Assembly: GCF_022179185.1 (NCBI RefSeq)
Contig: NZ_BPQJ01000001.1
Location: forward strand, 124,001 to 188,000
Length of the DNA: 64,000 nt
DNA from: Methylobacterium frigidaeris
GTDB taxonomy: Bacteria > Pseudomonadota > Alphaproteobacteria > Rhizobiales > Beijerinckiaceae
Direction: 5' to 3'
Shown here: in pieces, positions 9,501-16,519 of the stretch
How the letters are laid out: every line of letters starts with the position of its first letter
Position numbering within the stretch: the first letter of the stretch is position 1
The notes under the pieces: generated by a model
The model's database searches: none
What the model was told of the DNA's origin: nothing
Seen by the model: only the letters and a program-made list of their open reading frames with translations
Program-made: the position numbers and the translations under genes

Positions 9501-9742
9501 GACATGTACAGCATGTTGTCGACGCCATTGATCTCCTGCTCGATCGGCGTCGCGATGGTGGCCGCCACGGTCTCGGCGTTGGCGCCCGGATAGGAGGCGC
9601 GCACCACCACGGTCGGAGGCACGATCTCGGGATACTGCGAGACCGGCAGCGAGATGTACGAGACGTAGCCGATGATCAGGATGACGATCGAGGTCACCGA
9701 GGCGAAGATCGGCCGGTCGACGAAGAAGTGGGCAAAACGCAT
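6554..9742 (-). CDS. RND multidrug efflux permease, HAE1 (AcrB/MexB-like) family
   Basis: This 1062-residue inner-membrane protein is a proton-driven drug exporter that works as a trimer with a periplasmic adaptor and an outer-membrane channel. It has the family length and the duplicated layout of 6+6 membrane spans with two large periplasmic loops. The proton-relay pair D409/D410 (GIVVDDAIVVVENVERN) is present. The N-terminus (FFVDRPIFASVTSIVI) and the phrase FIPTAFIPGISGQFYRQFA are typical of HAE1 pumps. It follows its adaptor gene by 98 bases. No outer-membrane TolC/OprM-like gene is in the neighbourhood, so an unlinked channel is presumably used. Confidence 0.95.
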   Translation of the reverse strand: MRFAHFFVDRPIFASVTSIVILIIGYVSYISLPVSQYPEIVPPTVVVRASYPGANAETVAATIATPIEQEINGVDNMLYMSSLSTNDGNMQLTVTFALGTNLDIANVLVQNRLSVAQPRLPGDVRNLGVTVRKSSPDLMMVVHVLSPDGTFDQNYLANYIYLRLRDPLLRLNGVGDITVFGGSEYALRLWIDPNKLASYQLSTTDVINALQEQNVQVASGALGAPPAPADQAFQLTVQTQGRFQDPSEFRKVIVKASEGRLVRISDIARVELGQKDYTTKSFLNGQPAIGVGIFQRPGTNALEAAEQVQALMKTLAKDFPPGLEYKIAYNPTEFIAESVHEVYKTLGEAVVLVVVVILVFLQSWRTAMIPIIAIPVSLVGTFAVMALLGFSLNNLTLFGLVLAIGIVVDDAIVVVENVERNMAEGLSPGEAAHKTMDEVGGAVVAIALVLSAVFIPTAFIPGISGQFYRQFALTIAASTIISMFNSLTLSPALCKLLLKPHSEHHQPRFFLARFGAWAANTFNRAFDATANGYAATIRFLTGRLVPLLAMLLLYAGVIYGVLHLVRTTPTGFIPLQDQGYLLVVVQLPPGSALERTTAVVQEVSRRSLDIDGVGNTVVIAGFDGATFTNTTNGAVMFLPLKPFAERLAKGRTAGKILQDVLAKTAPMQEARIIAIPPPPVRGLGNAGGFKMQVQSREGADIARLLQVSGDLIGAANRDPALTRVFTTFGNDTPQIYLDIDRTVARMLNVPLANVFSTLQVNLGGAYVNDFNTFGRIYQVRAQADAKYRMEKEDIERLKVRSSTGALVPMGTLANIRDISGPQIVQRYNLYYSIPVQGDSRPGISSGQSLDAMEKLARQTLPDGMSFEWTEIAFQEKAVGNTAIYVFALGVLLVFLVLAAQYESWALPLSILLVVPTGVLAALAGVQFRAQDNNILTQIGLIVLIGLAAKNAILIVEFAHQIEESERRGPVAAAVEACRLRLRPILMTAFAFILGVVPLAFATGPGAEMRQALGTAVLFGMLGATIFGLFLTPVFYVVIRNILIRINRWRGVDDHHGEPEPAR

Positions 9743-9810
9743 CGGTGGGCCTCTCGCGCCCTTGCACGGGCGTGGCGCTCCCTCGCGGGGCGCTGGCGTC
9801 CTGATGGGAA

Positions 9811-9834
9811 GCGCCGCCCGTCACGGGGCGGCGC
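9811..9834 (-). other. Intercistronic hairpin between adaptor and RND permease genes
   Basis: GCGCCGCCC and its complement form a 9-bp GC-rich stem with a six-base loop in the 98-base gap between the two genes. It may reduce read-through or stabilise the upstream message. There is no good T-tract, so it is not clearly a terminator. Confidence 0.45.
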
Positions 9835-9840
9835 GTCTCG

Positions 9841-10974
9841 TTACTCGCGGACCGGCGGCAGGTCCTTGCGCTCGGGCGTGATCTTGGCGCCCGGACGCAC
9901 CCGGGTGAGCCCGACGATCACGATGGTCTCGTCGCCCTTCAGCCCGTCGCGCACGACGCGGTAGCCGTCGATCTTCGGGCCAGGGCGGATGTTGCGGGGC
10001 TGGACCACGTTGTCGTCGCCGACGACGTAGACGAGGCGCTTGTCCTGGTTGGCGGCGATCGCCTCGTCGGGGATCAGCACCCCGCGATAGGGCTTCGAGG
10101 CCGGCATGCTGACGATGCCGAACAGGCCCGGCTTGATGAAGCGGTCCGGGTTCTCGACGGTGGCGCGCAGGAGCACCGTGCCGGTCGCCTCGTCGACCCG
10201 GTTGTCGACGAAGTTGAGCACGCCCTTGCGGGTGGGCTTGGCCTCGCCGGTGAGCGCCACCAGGATCGGCACGGTGTGCTCGTTCTGGGTCGCCCCCATG
10301 CCGATCTTGAGCGTGCCCTGGTAGGAGAGGAACGAGCGCTCGTCGACCGTGAAGGAGAAGTAGATCGGGTCGAGGGAGACGATCGTGGTCAGCATCGTCT
10401 GGTCGGTGATGACGATGTTGCCCTCGGTGACCAGGCGCTGCGAGATCCGCCCGTCGATCGGCGAGCGCACCTCGGTGAAGTCGTAGTTGAGCTGGGCCTG
10501 GCGCTGCGCGGCGGTGGCGCTGTCGACGTCGGCCTGGGCGGTGAGCGAGTTCTGCCGGCGCTGGTCGGTGACCTGCTCGGAGATGTTGCCCGACCGGCTG
10601 AGCGTCTGGGCGCGCTCGAGATCGGTCTGGGTGAAGTTCAACCGGGCCTGGGCCGAGGCCAGCGCCGCCGTGGCCTGGTCGAGGGCCGCCTTGTAGGGCC
10701 GCCGGTCGATGGTGAAGAGCAGGTCGCCCTTCTTGACCACGGCGCCGTCCTGGAAGTGGATCTTCTGCAGGTAGCCGGTGACCCGGGCCCGCACCTCGAC
10801 GTACTCGATGGCGTTGAAGCGGCCGGTGAAGTCGTCGTGCTCCACCACCTCCTTGACCACGGGCTTGGCGACCGTGACCGCCGGGGGCGGCCCGCCGGGG
10901 GCCTGGGCCCGCGCCGGGATACCGGCCATCAGCAGGAGCGCCGGGATCACCGCCGCCAGCCTCAGCCTGCGCAT
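9841..10974 (-). CDS. RND efflux periplasmic adaptor (membrane fusion protein)
   Basis: A 377-residue AcrA/MexA-like adaptor linking the RND pump to an outer-membrane channel. It begins with a signal peptide (MRRLRLAAVIPALLLMAGIP, cleavage near ARAQA). The barrel-sandwich hybrid halves are visible as RARVTGYLQKIHFQDGAVVKK-type and VRSPIDGRISQRLV-type segments, separated by a helical hairpin (about residues 95-160) and followed by beta-barrel and membrane-proximal domains. There is no lipobox, unlike AcrA. The start at 10974 has GGGAGAG five bases upstream. It is the first gene of the two-gene efflux operon. Confidence 0.93.
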   Translation of the reverse strand: MRRLRLAAVIPALLLMAGIPARAQAPGGPPPAVTVAKPVVKEVVEHDDFTGRFNAIEYVEVRARVTGYLQKIHFQDGAVVKKGDLLFTIDRRPYKAALDQATAALASAQARLNFTQTDLERAQTLSRSGNISEQVTDQRRQNSLTAQADVDSATAAQRQAQLNYDFTEVRSPIDGRISQRLVTEGNIVITDQTMLTTIVSLDPIYFSFTVDERSFLSYQGTLKIGMGATQNEHTVPILVALTGEAKPTRKGVLNFVDNRVDEATGTVLLRATVENPDRFIKPGLFGIVSMPASKPYRGVLIPDEAIAANQDKRLVYVVGDDNVVQPRNIRPGPKIDGYRVVRDGLKGDETIVIVGLTRVRPGAKITPERKDLPPVRE

Positions 10975-11144
10975 ACTCACTCTCCCGTTCATCTCGTGCA
11001 TGCGGCCCGTCGGACGCGCGGAGGGATGCGCCAGGGGAGCATCTGCGTCGAGGGCTGGCCTTGGACGGGAACCGCGCCGCCCTCGGCGCGGCCCTCCCGG
11101 GGGCCTGAGGATATCGAACCGCCAGGAGGCGGAAGGTCGTTCAG

Positions 11145-11465
11145 CTATTCCACGGTCTCGCCGGCATTGGCCCAGTCCTTGAAGCCGCCGGCATAGTGTT
11201 CGGTCAGGGGAATGCCCTGGCCCTGGAGGTATTGCAGCGCCCGCGCCGAGCGTACGCCGGCGGCGCAGGACAGGACCGGCCGGCGGCCATCCGCGGCGAT
11301 CAGCGCCTGCAGCCGCTCGACGTCGAAGTCCGAGAGTGGGAAGGACACGGAACCCGGAATGTGGCCCGCGGCGAACTCGTTGGGTTCGCGCACGTCGATC
11401 AGCAGGACGGATCCGTCCGCCAGACCGTTCTTCACTGCATCCCGATCCCAATCGACGATCGCCAT
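11145..11465 (-). CDS. Rhodanese-like sulfurtransferase domain protein
   Basis: A 106-residue single-domain rhodanese. The active-site loop CAAGVRS starts at Cys67 and the fold motifs LLIDVREPNEFAAGHIPGS and YAGGFKDWANAG match GlpE/PspE-type proteins. It probably carries persulfide sulfur in the cytoplasm; no signal peptide is present. I chose the ATG at 11465 because the conserved rhodanese fold starts there; longer in-frame starts add unrelated sequence. It is divergent from the glycosyltransferase gene and 170 bases upstream of the efflux adaptor. Confidence 0.88.
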   Translation of the reverse strand: MAIVDWDRDAVKNGLADGSVLLIDVREPNEFAAGHIPGSVSFPLSDFDVERLQALIAADGRRPVLSCAAGVRSARALQYLQGQGIPLTEHYAGGFKDWANAGETVE

Positions 11466-11616
11466 TGTCTCACCCGAACGTCGACCCAGTGCCGACTCAC
11501 GATCATAGTCGGCGCGTCCGACACTTGTCACCGCGACGCGACGGAGCGGTGACGAATGCGATAAATCATCATCGCTCACTGTTGCAAGGGCGACCATCCA
11601 CGGGCCGAGGCCGGTT

Positions 11617-11634
11617 TTGTGCGCTGCCGCACAA
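11617..11634. promoter_or_regulatory. Inverted repeat TTGTGCG-N4-CGCACAA in the rhodanese/glycosyltransferase intergenic region
   Basis: A perfect 7-bp inverted repeat with a four-base spacer lies in the 253-base divergent region. Its size and position suit a dimeric repressor site, but no cognate regulator is adjacent and it could be a small hairpin. Confidence 0.35.
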
Positions 11635-11718
11635 GGCGGATTCGGCTTCGGCTCCGCCTCTGTGTAGGAACGCGGGCGACCATGTCCCCTTGGACGGGAC
11701 CTCATCATTCAAGGTTTC

Positions 11719-13011
11719 ATGCGCCCTCATCCCGTCGCCCTCGACCTCACCCGCCTCGTCACCCGCCTGCGCCACGCGAGCCCGACCGGGATCGACCGGG
11801 TCGACCTCGCCTATGCCCGCCATCTGCTGGGTCAGGCCGGTCCGCGCTTCGGGATCGTCTCGACGCCGCTCGGCCCGAAGGTGCTCGACCGGGCGCAGAT
11901 GACAGGTCTCGTCGAAGCGGCTTCGGCCGCCTGGACCGAAGAGGTCACGGCGGGCGACGACCCGGTCTATCGCGACCTTGCGGGCCGGCTCGGCCTGCCG
12001 GTGCCCGCTCCGAGTTCGTCGTCGGCGAAGCCGGACGGCGCGCGCGCCCGCCGGGCCCGGCAGCTCCAGGCTTGGCTCACGGCATTCCGGGCGCCGGGCC
12101 CGGAGCGCGTGCCCATGAACGCGCTCTACCTCCACACCTCGCACCTGCGCCTCGACAAGCCGGCGCGGTTCGACTGGCTGTACGACCGGCCCGACATCCG
12201 GCCGGTCTTCTTCATCCACGACCTGATCCCGATCGAGTACCCCGAATACGGCCGCGCCGGCGAGGCCGAGCGGCACCGGGTGCGGATGGAGACGGTCGCC
12301 CGCCATGCCCAGGCGGTCGTGGTGAACTCGGCCGATGTGGGGAGCCGCTTCTCCGCCCACCTCGCCGGCCTCGGGCGCCGGGTGCCGCCGGTCACCGTCG
12401 GGCCGCTCGGGATCGAGGCGGCCTTCCACGGCGCGCCCCATGACGGGCCTTCGCCCGCTCCGGCCCGGCCGTTCTTCCTCGTCTGCGGCACGATCGAGCC
12501 GCGCAAGAACCTCATCAGCCTCCTCACCGCCTGGCGCGAGCTTGGCGCCCGGCACGGCGAGGCGACGCCGCGCCTCGTCGTCGTCGGGCGGCGGGGCTGG
12601 GAGAGCGAGAACGTGATCGACCTCCTGGAGCGCTGCCCGGCGGTGTGCGCCCACGTCGTCGAGGTCTCGGGGCTCTCGACCGCCGGCCTGGTGCGGCTGA
12701 TGGGGCACGCCACCGCGCTCCTGATGCCCTCCTTCGCCGAGGGCTACGGCCTGCCGGTGCTGGAGGCCGCCGCCACGGGCCTGCCGGTCGTCGCCTCCGA
12801 CATCCCGGTCCATCGCGAGATCGCAGGCAGCTTCGCGGAGTTCCTGCATCCGCTCGACGGGCTGGGCTGGATGCGGGCGGTGGAGGAACTGGCGGCGCCG
12901 GGCTCGGGGCTCCGAGCCACGATGGCGGAACGCCTCGCAGGTTACCGGGCGCCGACCTGGGTGGACCATTTCGCGCGGGTCGATCCGGCGCTAGCGGCCT
13001 TGGCAGGGTGA
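11719..13011 (+). CDS. Glycosyltransferase, GT4 family
   Basis: A 430-residue GT-B fold glycosyltransferase. The C-terminal nucleotide-sugar domain shows the start CGTIEPRKNL (about 254-263) and the EX7E motif within SFAEGYGLPVLEAAATGLPVV. The N-terminal acceptor domain begins PVALDLTRLVTRLRHASPTGIDRVD, a pattern seen in enzymes of polysaccharide or O-antigen assembly. It acts in the cytoplasm or at the membrane face. It stands alone rather than in a sugar-polymer cluster. Donor and acceptor cannot be told from sequence. Confidence 0.88.
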   Translation: MRPHPVALDLTRLVTRLRHASPTGIDRVDLAYARHLLGQAGPRFGIVSTPLGPKVLDRAQMTGLVEAASAAWTEEVTAGDDPVYRDLAGRLGLPVPAPSSSSAKPDGARARRARQLQAWLTAFRAPGPERVPMNALYLHTSHLRLDKPARFDWLYDRPDIRPVFFIHDLIPIEYPEYGRAGEAERHRVRMETVARHAQAVVVNSADVGSRFSAHLAGLGRRVPPVTVGPLGIEAAFHGAPHDGPSPAPARPFFLVCGTIEPRKNLISLLTAWRELGARHGEATPRLVVVGRRGWESENVIDLLERCPAVCAHVVEVSGLSTAGLVRLMGHATALLMPSFAEGYGLPVLEAAATGLPVVASDIPVHREIAGSFAEFLHPLDGLGWMRAVEELAAPGSGLRATMAERLAGYRAPTWVDHFARVDPALAALAG

Positions 13012-13113
13012 GCCCCGCGGCGGTTTTGCGCCCGGGCTGCCGTACGGCTAAGGTTGCGGGACGATTTCCCTACGGCCGTCCCGCTCCGTCCAGGTGCCGG
13101 GTCGGGCGCGGCT

Positions 13114-13262
13114 CCCCTCTCCCACGTGGGAGAGGGGCCGGGGGTGAGGGTGACACGCTTCAGTGTCAAAGCGCTGAGCGTCGTGCCGGCAGCGGAACAG
13201 TCTGAGTTCGACTCAGAACCGTGGTACCCTCACCCCTACCCCTCTCCCGCTTGGGAGAGGGG
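13114..13262. repeat. Pair of inverted palindromic REP-like elements
   Basis: Two copies of a roughly 38-base element lie in opposite orientation in the 308 bases between the glycosyltransferase and puuE-uraD genes: 13114-13151 and 13226-13262. Each has a palindromic head (CCCCTCTCCC...GGGAGAGGGG) and a tail GGGTGAGGGT, reverse-complemented in the second copy. The 74-base centre has two further short palindromes (TCTGAGTTCGACTCAGA at 13201-13217; GACACGCTTCAGTGTC at 13152-13167). This paired layout resembles bacterial BIME/REP clusters. The outer bases of the gap show no gene. Confidence 0.8.
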
Positions 13263-13319
13263 ATCCCGCGCTTCACTCGGCGCCGGACGGCGCGGCCTCG
13301 GCCCCGATCGGATCCGCCC

Positions 13320-14762
13320 ATGACCGACTCCCCCTACCCCCGCGACCTCGTCGGCTACGGCCGTACCCCGCCGCACGCGCAATGGCCGGACGGGGCCCGC
13401 ATCGCGGTGCAGTTCGTCATCAACTACGAGGAGGGCGGCGAGAACTGCCTGCTGCACGGCGACCGGGCCTCGGAAGCCTTCCTGTCGGAGATCGTCGGCG
13501 CCCAAGCGTGGCCGGGCCAGCGCCACATGAGCATGGAATCGATCTACGAGTACGGCTCGCGGGTCGGCTTCTGGCGCCTGCACAAGCTGTTCACTGGGCG
13601 CAACATGCCGGTGACCGTCTACGGCGTCGCGACGGCCCTTCAGCGCAACCCGCAAGCCGTCGCCGCGATGCGCGAGGCGGGCTGGGAGATCGCCAGCCAC
13701 GGCCTCAAGTGGATCGACTACCGCGACTTCTCCTACGAGGAGGAGAAGGCCCACATGAGCGAGGCGATTCGGATCCACACCGAGGTGACGGGCGAGCGTC
13801 CGCTCGGCTGGTATACCGGGCGCACCTCGGAGAACACCTTGCGGCTGGTGATGGAGGAGGGCGGCTTCCTCTACTCGGCCGATTCTTACGCCGACGACCT
13901 GCCCTACTGGGTCGAGGGACCGCGGGCGCCGCAACTCGTCGTGCCCTACACCCTCGACGCCAACGACATGCGGTTCGCCACGCCGCAAGGCTTCAACGCC
14001 GGCGACCAGTTCTTCGCCTACCTGCGCGATTCCTTCGACGTGCTCTACGCGGAGGGCGCCGAGACGCCCCGGATGCTGTCGGTCGGCCTGCATTGCCGCC
14101 TCGTCGGGCGGCCGGGCCGGATCGCGGCGCTCGCCCGCTTCCTCGACCACGTCGCCGCGCACCCGGACGTGTGGGTGACGCGGCGCATCGACATCGCCCG
14201 GCACTGGGCGAAGACGCACGCGCCCGCCGGCCTGACCCCGAGCCGGATGGGCCGCGCCCTGTTCGTCGAGAGCTTCGGCGACGTGTTCGAGCACTCGCCG
14301 TGGGTCGCCGACGGTGCCCACGCCGCCGGGCTCTCGGGCATGCAGGACTCGGCCGACGGGCTCCACGCCGCGATGGTCGAGGTGATGCGGGCGGCCGAGC
14401 CGGAGCGGCAACTCGCGCTGATCCGCGCCCATCCCGACCTCGCCGGGCGCGTCGCGGCGGCCGATCTCGCGCCGGAGTCGCGCGCCGAGCAGGCCTCGGC
14501 CGGCCTCGACGCCCTCGACCAGGAGGGCCGCGCCCGCTTCCTCGACCTCAACGAGCGCTACCGCAGCCGCCACGGCTTCCCGTTCGTGATGGCGGTGCGG
14601 GGCAAGAGCCCGGATGAGATCCTGAGCCAGCTCGCCGAGCGCCTCGACAACCCGCCCGAGGACGAGCGGGCCCATGCGCTCGCCGAGATCGAGACCATCG
14701 CGCTGCTGCGGCTGCGGCAGAGGCTGCCGTCGCTGCCGGATGTCTTCTCGGCATCGGCGTGA
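13320..14762 (+). CDS. puuE-uraD: Allantoinase PuuE fused to OHCU decarboxylase (UraD)
   Basis: A 480-residue bifunctional ureide-catabolism enzyme. Residues 1-300 form the polysaccharide-deacetylase-like allantoinase PuuE (NYEEGGEN near 35; ASHGLKWIDY at 125-134; ADDLPYWV near 191). Residues about 305-475 form OHCU decarboxylase, with EHSPWV at 324-329, RAHPDLAGR near 369-377 and GFPFVMAVRG at 419-428. Together they convert 2-oxo-4-hydroxy-4-carboxy-5-ureidoimidazoline to allantoin and open its ring. The ATG at 13320 fits the family start; an in-frame earlier GTG would lie inside the repeat. No other purine-degradation gene is adjacent. Confidence 0.88.
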   Translation: MTDSPYPRDLVGYGRTPPHAQWPDGARIAVQFVINYEEGGENCLLHGDRASEAFLSEIVGAQAWPGQRHMSMESIYEYGSRVGFWRLHKLFTGRNMPVTVYGVATALQRNPQAVAAMREAGWEIASHGLKWIDYRDFSYEEEKAHMSEAIRIHTEVTGERPLGWYTGRTSENTLRLVMEEGGFLYSADSYADDLPYWVEGPRAPQLVVPYTLDANDMRFATPQGFNAGDQFFAYLRDSFDVLYAEGAETPRMLSVGLHCRLVGRPGRIAALARFLDHVAAHPDVWVTRRIDIARHWAKTHAPAGLTPSRMGRALFVESFGDVFEHSPWVADGAHAAGLSGMQDSADGLHAAMVEVMRAAEPERQLALIRAHPDLAGRVAAADLAPESRAEQASAGLDALDQEGRARFLDLNERYRSRHGFPFVMAVRGKSPDEILSQLAERLDNPPEDERAHALAEIETIALLRLRQRLPSLPDVFSASA

Positions 14763-14813
14763 CGCTCAGGCGGCTGCGGAAAGACCTCGCGCAGCGCTGA
14801 AAAGCACTCCATC

Positions 14814-14953
14814 GTCACTCCGGGGCCGCAAAGCGGAGTCCGGAATCCAGAATCGCAGGACATTCAGAGCAGAGCGAGCCGCGCCCCGCTTCGTTCTGCG
14901 CCACCTGTGATTCTGGATCCCAGGCTCTCGCCTGCGGCGAGCCCTGGGATGAC
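14814..14953. repeat. Dispersed intergenic repeat segments
   Basis: Bases 14814-14859 read, on the minus strand, as an element with GATTCTGGATTCCGGACTCC followed by a GC-rich hairpin and GGAGTGAC. A related form lies in the other orientation at 14908-14953 (GATTCTGGATCCCAGGCTCT, then a hairpin and CCTGGGATGAC). A further relative occurs at 62701-62747. Such elements are spread through Methylobacterium-type intergenic regions. The remaining bases between 14763 and 14996 contain no gene that I can see. Confidence 0.65.
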
Positions 14954-15019
14954 CCTGAGAGGTGTAAAACATCGTGGGAGCGGAAACCTCATGGCCCGAG
15001 GGCCGGGTTCGCTCGCTGA

Positions 15020-15997
15020 TCAGGCTTCGAACCGCTCCGCCCGCCCATGCGGCGCCTCATAATCCAGCACCGGCCCGAGCGGGACGATCCCGGTCGGGTT
15101 GATGGTCGGGTGGCTCTCGTAATAGTGCCGCTTGATATGGGTGAGGTTCACCGTCGGGGTGATGCCGGGGGTCTGGTAGAGGTCGCGCAGGTAGGGCGCG
15201 AGGTTCGGGTAGTCGGCGATCCGGCGCAGGTTGCACTTGAAGTGGCCGACATAGACCGGATCGAACCGCACCAGCGTGGTGAACAGCCGGATGTCGGCCT
15301 CGGTCAGGCGGTCGCCCATCAGGTAGCGGCCGCGGTCGAGGCGGGCGTCGAGGGCGTCGAGCTCCTCGAAGAGCGCCGTTACCGCCTCCTCGTAGGCCTC
15401 TTGGGCCGTCGCGAAGCCGGCCTTGTAGACGCCGTTATTGACCCGGTCGTAGACCCGGGCATTCAGGGCGTCGATCTCCGTACGCAGGTCCTCCGGGTAG
15501 AGGTCCGGGCCGCTGCCGCCGAACGCGCCGTTGAGCATCCGGATGATCTCGGCCGATTCGTTCGACACGATCGTGCCGCGCTCCTTGTCCCACAGGACCG
15601 GCACGGTGACCCGGCCGGTGTAATGCGGGTCGGCCTTCAGATAGACCTCGTAGAGCCGGGTCGCGCCGTTGAGCGTGTCGGGCCCGGCACCCGGGCTGTC
15701 GCCGAACACCCAGCCCTCGCGGCCCATATGCGGATCGACCACCGAGACCGAGACCGCGTCCTGCAGCCCCTTGAGGGCCCGCACGATCAGGGTGCGGTGC
15801 GCCCACGGACAGGCGAGGGAGACGTAGAGGTGATAGCGTCCCGATTCGGCCGGGAAGCCGCCCTCCCCGCTCGGGCCGGCCGCGCCGTCCGGCGTGATCC
15901 AGTTGCGGAAGGCCGCGTCCTTGCGCACGAAGCGCCCGCCGGTCTCCTTGGTGTCGTACCATTGGTCGTGCCAGACGCCGTCGACCAGAAGCCCCAT
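15020..15997 (-). CDS. Glutathione S-transferase, glutathionyl-hydroquinone reductase (Xi class, YqjG-like)
   Basis: A 325-residue protein of the length of YqjG/ECM4 glutathionyl-hydroquinone reductases, which reduce glutathionylated hydroquinones with glutathione. The catalytic motif CPWA is in LYVSLACPWAHRTLI (about residues 58-72). The signature VPVLWDKERGTIVSNESAEI binds glutathione, and GDRLTEADIRLFTTLVRFDPVY is the helical-domain signature. I chose the ATG at 15997, with GGGAGG five bases upstream, over the adjacent GTG at 16000. It is cytoplasmic. A DUF2147 gene lies just upstream on the same strand. Confidence 0.9.
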   Translation of the reverse strand: MGLLVDGVWHDQWYDTKETGGRFVRKDAAFRNWITPDGAAGPSGEGGFPAESGRYHLYVSLACPWAHRTLIVRALKGLQDAVSVSVVDPHMGREGWVFGDSPGAGPDTLNGATRLYEVYLKADPHYTGRVTVPVLWDKERGTIVSNESAEIIRMLNGAFGGSGPDLYPEDLRTEIDALNARVYDRVNNGVYKAGFATAQEAYEEAVTALFEELDALDARLDRGRYLMGDRLTEADIRLFTTLVRFDPVYVGHFKCNLRRIADYPNLAPYLRDLYQTPGITPTVNLTHIKRHYYESHPTINPTGIVPLGPVLDYEAPHGRAERFEA

Positions 15998-16016
15998 CAC
16001 GCCCTCCCAACTCGTC

Positions 16017-16436
16017 CTACTCCACCCGCGTCCACATCTGCTTCTTGCAGATCAGCCCGCCGAGCACGCAGCCCGACAGTTCCAGCACGTTCGGCCCCTT
16101 CATGGCGAGCTTGCCCGAATAGGTCCGGCCGTCTCGAAAGTTGTAGAGCGAGCCTTCCCAGCCCTCGCCGGCCGGGCGCATGTCGCGGGTGAGCGCCACG
16201 CCGACGAGGCTGCGGCCGCGCAAGCCGGCGTCGGGGTTGTGGACGTCCCTGGTCTCGCCGGCCAGCACCTTGGCGATCGTGCCGCAATAGGCGGCGCCGC
16301 AGCGGCTGATGCGGATCTGCGAATCGCCCGCGGGCGTGAGCCAGGTACCGGTGGGCTGGGGACCCGCCTGCGCGGAGGCCGCGGCCGGCACGCAGGCGAG
16401 GAACAGGGCGGCGAGACGAGCGGGACGCAACGGCAC
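16017..16436 (-). CDS. DUF2147 family secreted protein
   Basis: A 139-residue protein with a Sec signal peptide (MPLRPARLAALFLACVPAAA, cleavage near ASAQA). The mature part matches the DUF2147 pattern: PTGTWLTPAGDSQIRISRCG, YCGTIAKVL, YSGKLAMKGPNVLELSGCVLGG and the final CKKQMWTR. The domain is a small periplasmic beta-barrel of unknown function. The conserved cysteines (about 46, 51, 124 and 131) could form disulfides. It lies 19 bases upstream of the glutathione transferase gene on the same strand, so co-transcription is likely. Confidence 0.85.
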   Translation of the reverse strand: MPLRPARLAALFLACVPAAASAQAGPQPTGTWLTPAGDSQIRISRCGAAYCGTIAKVLAGETRDVHNPDAGLRGRSLVGVALTRDMRPAGEGWEGSLYNFRDGRTYSGKLAMKGPNVLELSGCVLGGLICKKQMWTRVE

Positions 16437-16519
16437 GGGCTCCGAGACAGCTGAATCGAAGCCTCGACCTAGCGCCTTCGCGCCCGTCCCGCCATCGGGT
16501 CAGGCGCTCATTGATGGCG

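Noticed and set aside
6578..9964. Very long open frame of over 1100 codons on the plus strand opposite the RND permease gene
   Set aside because: It is the antisense image of a conserved permease gene, rich in Arg/His/Asp with no domain; such frames arise from third-position GC bias.
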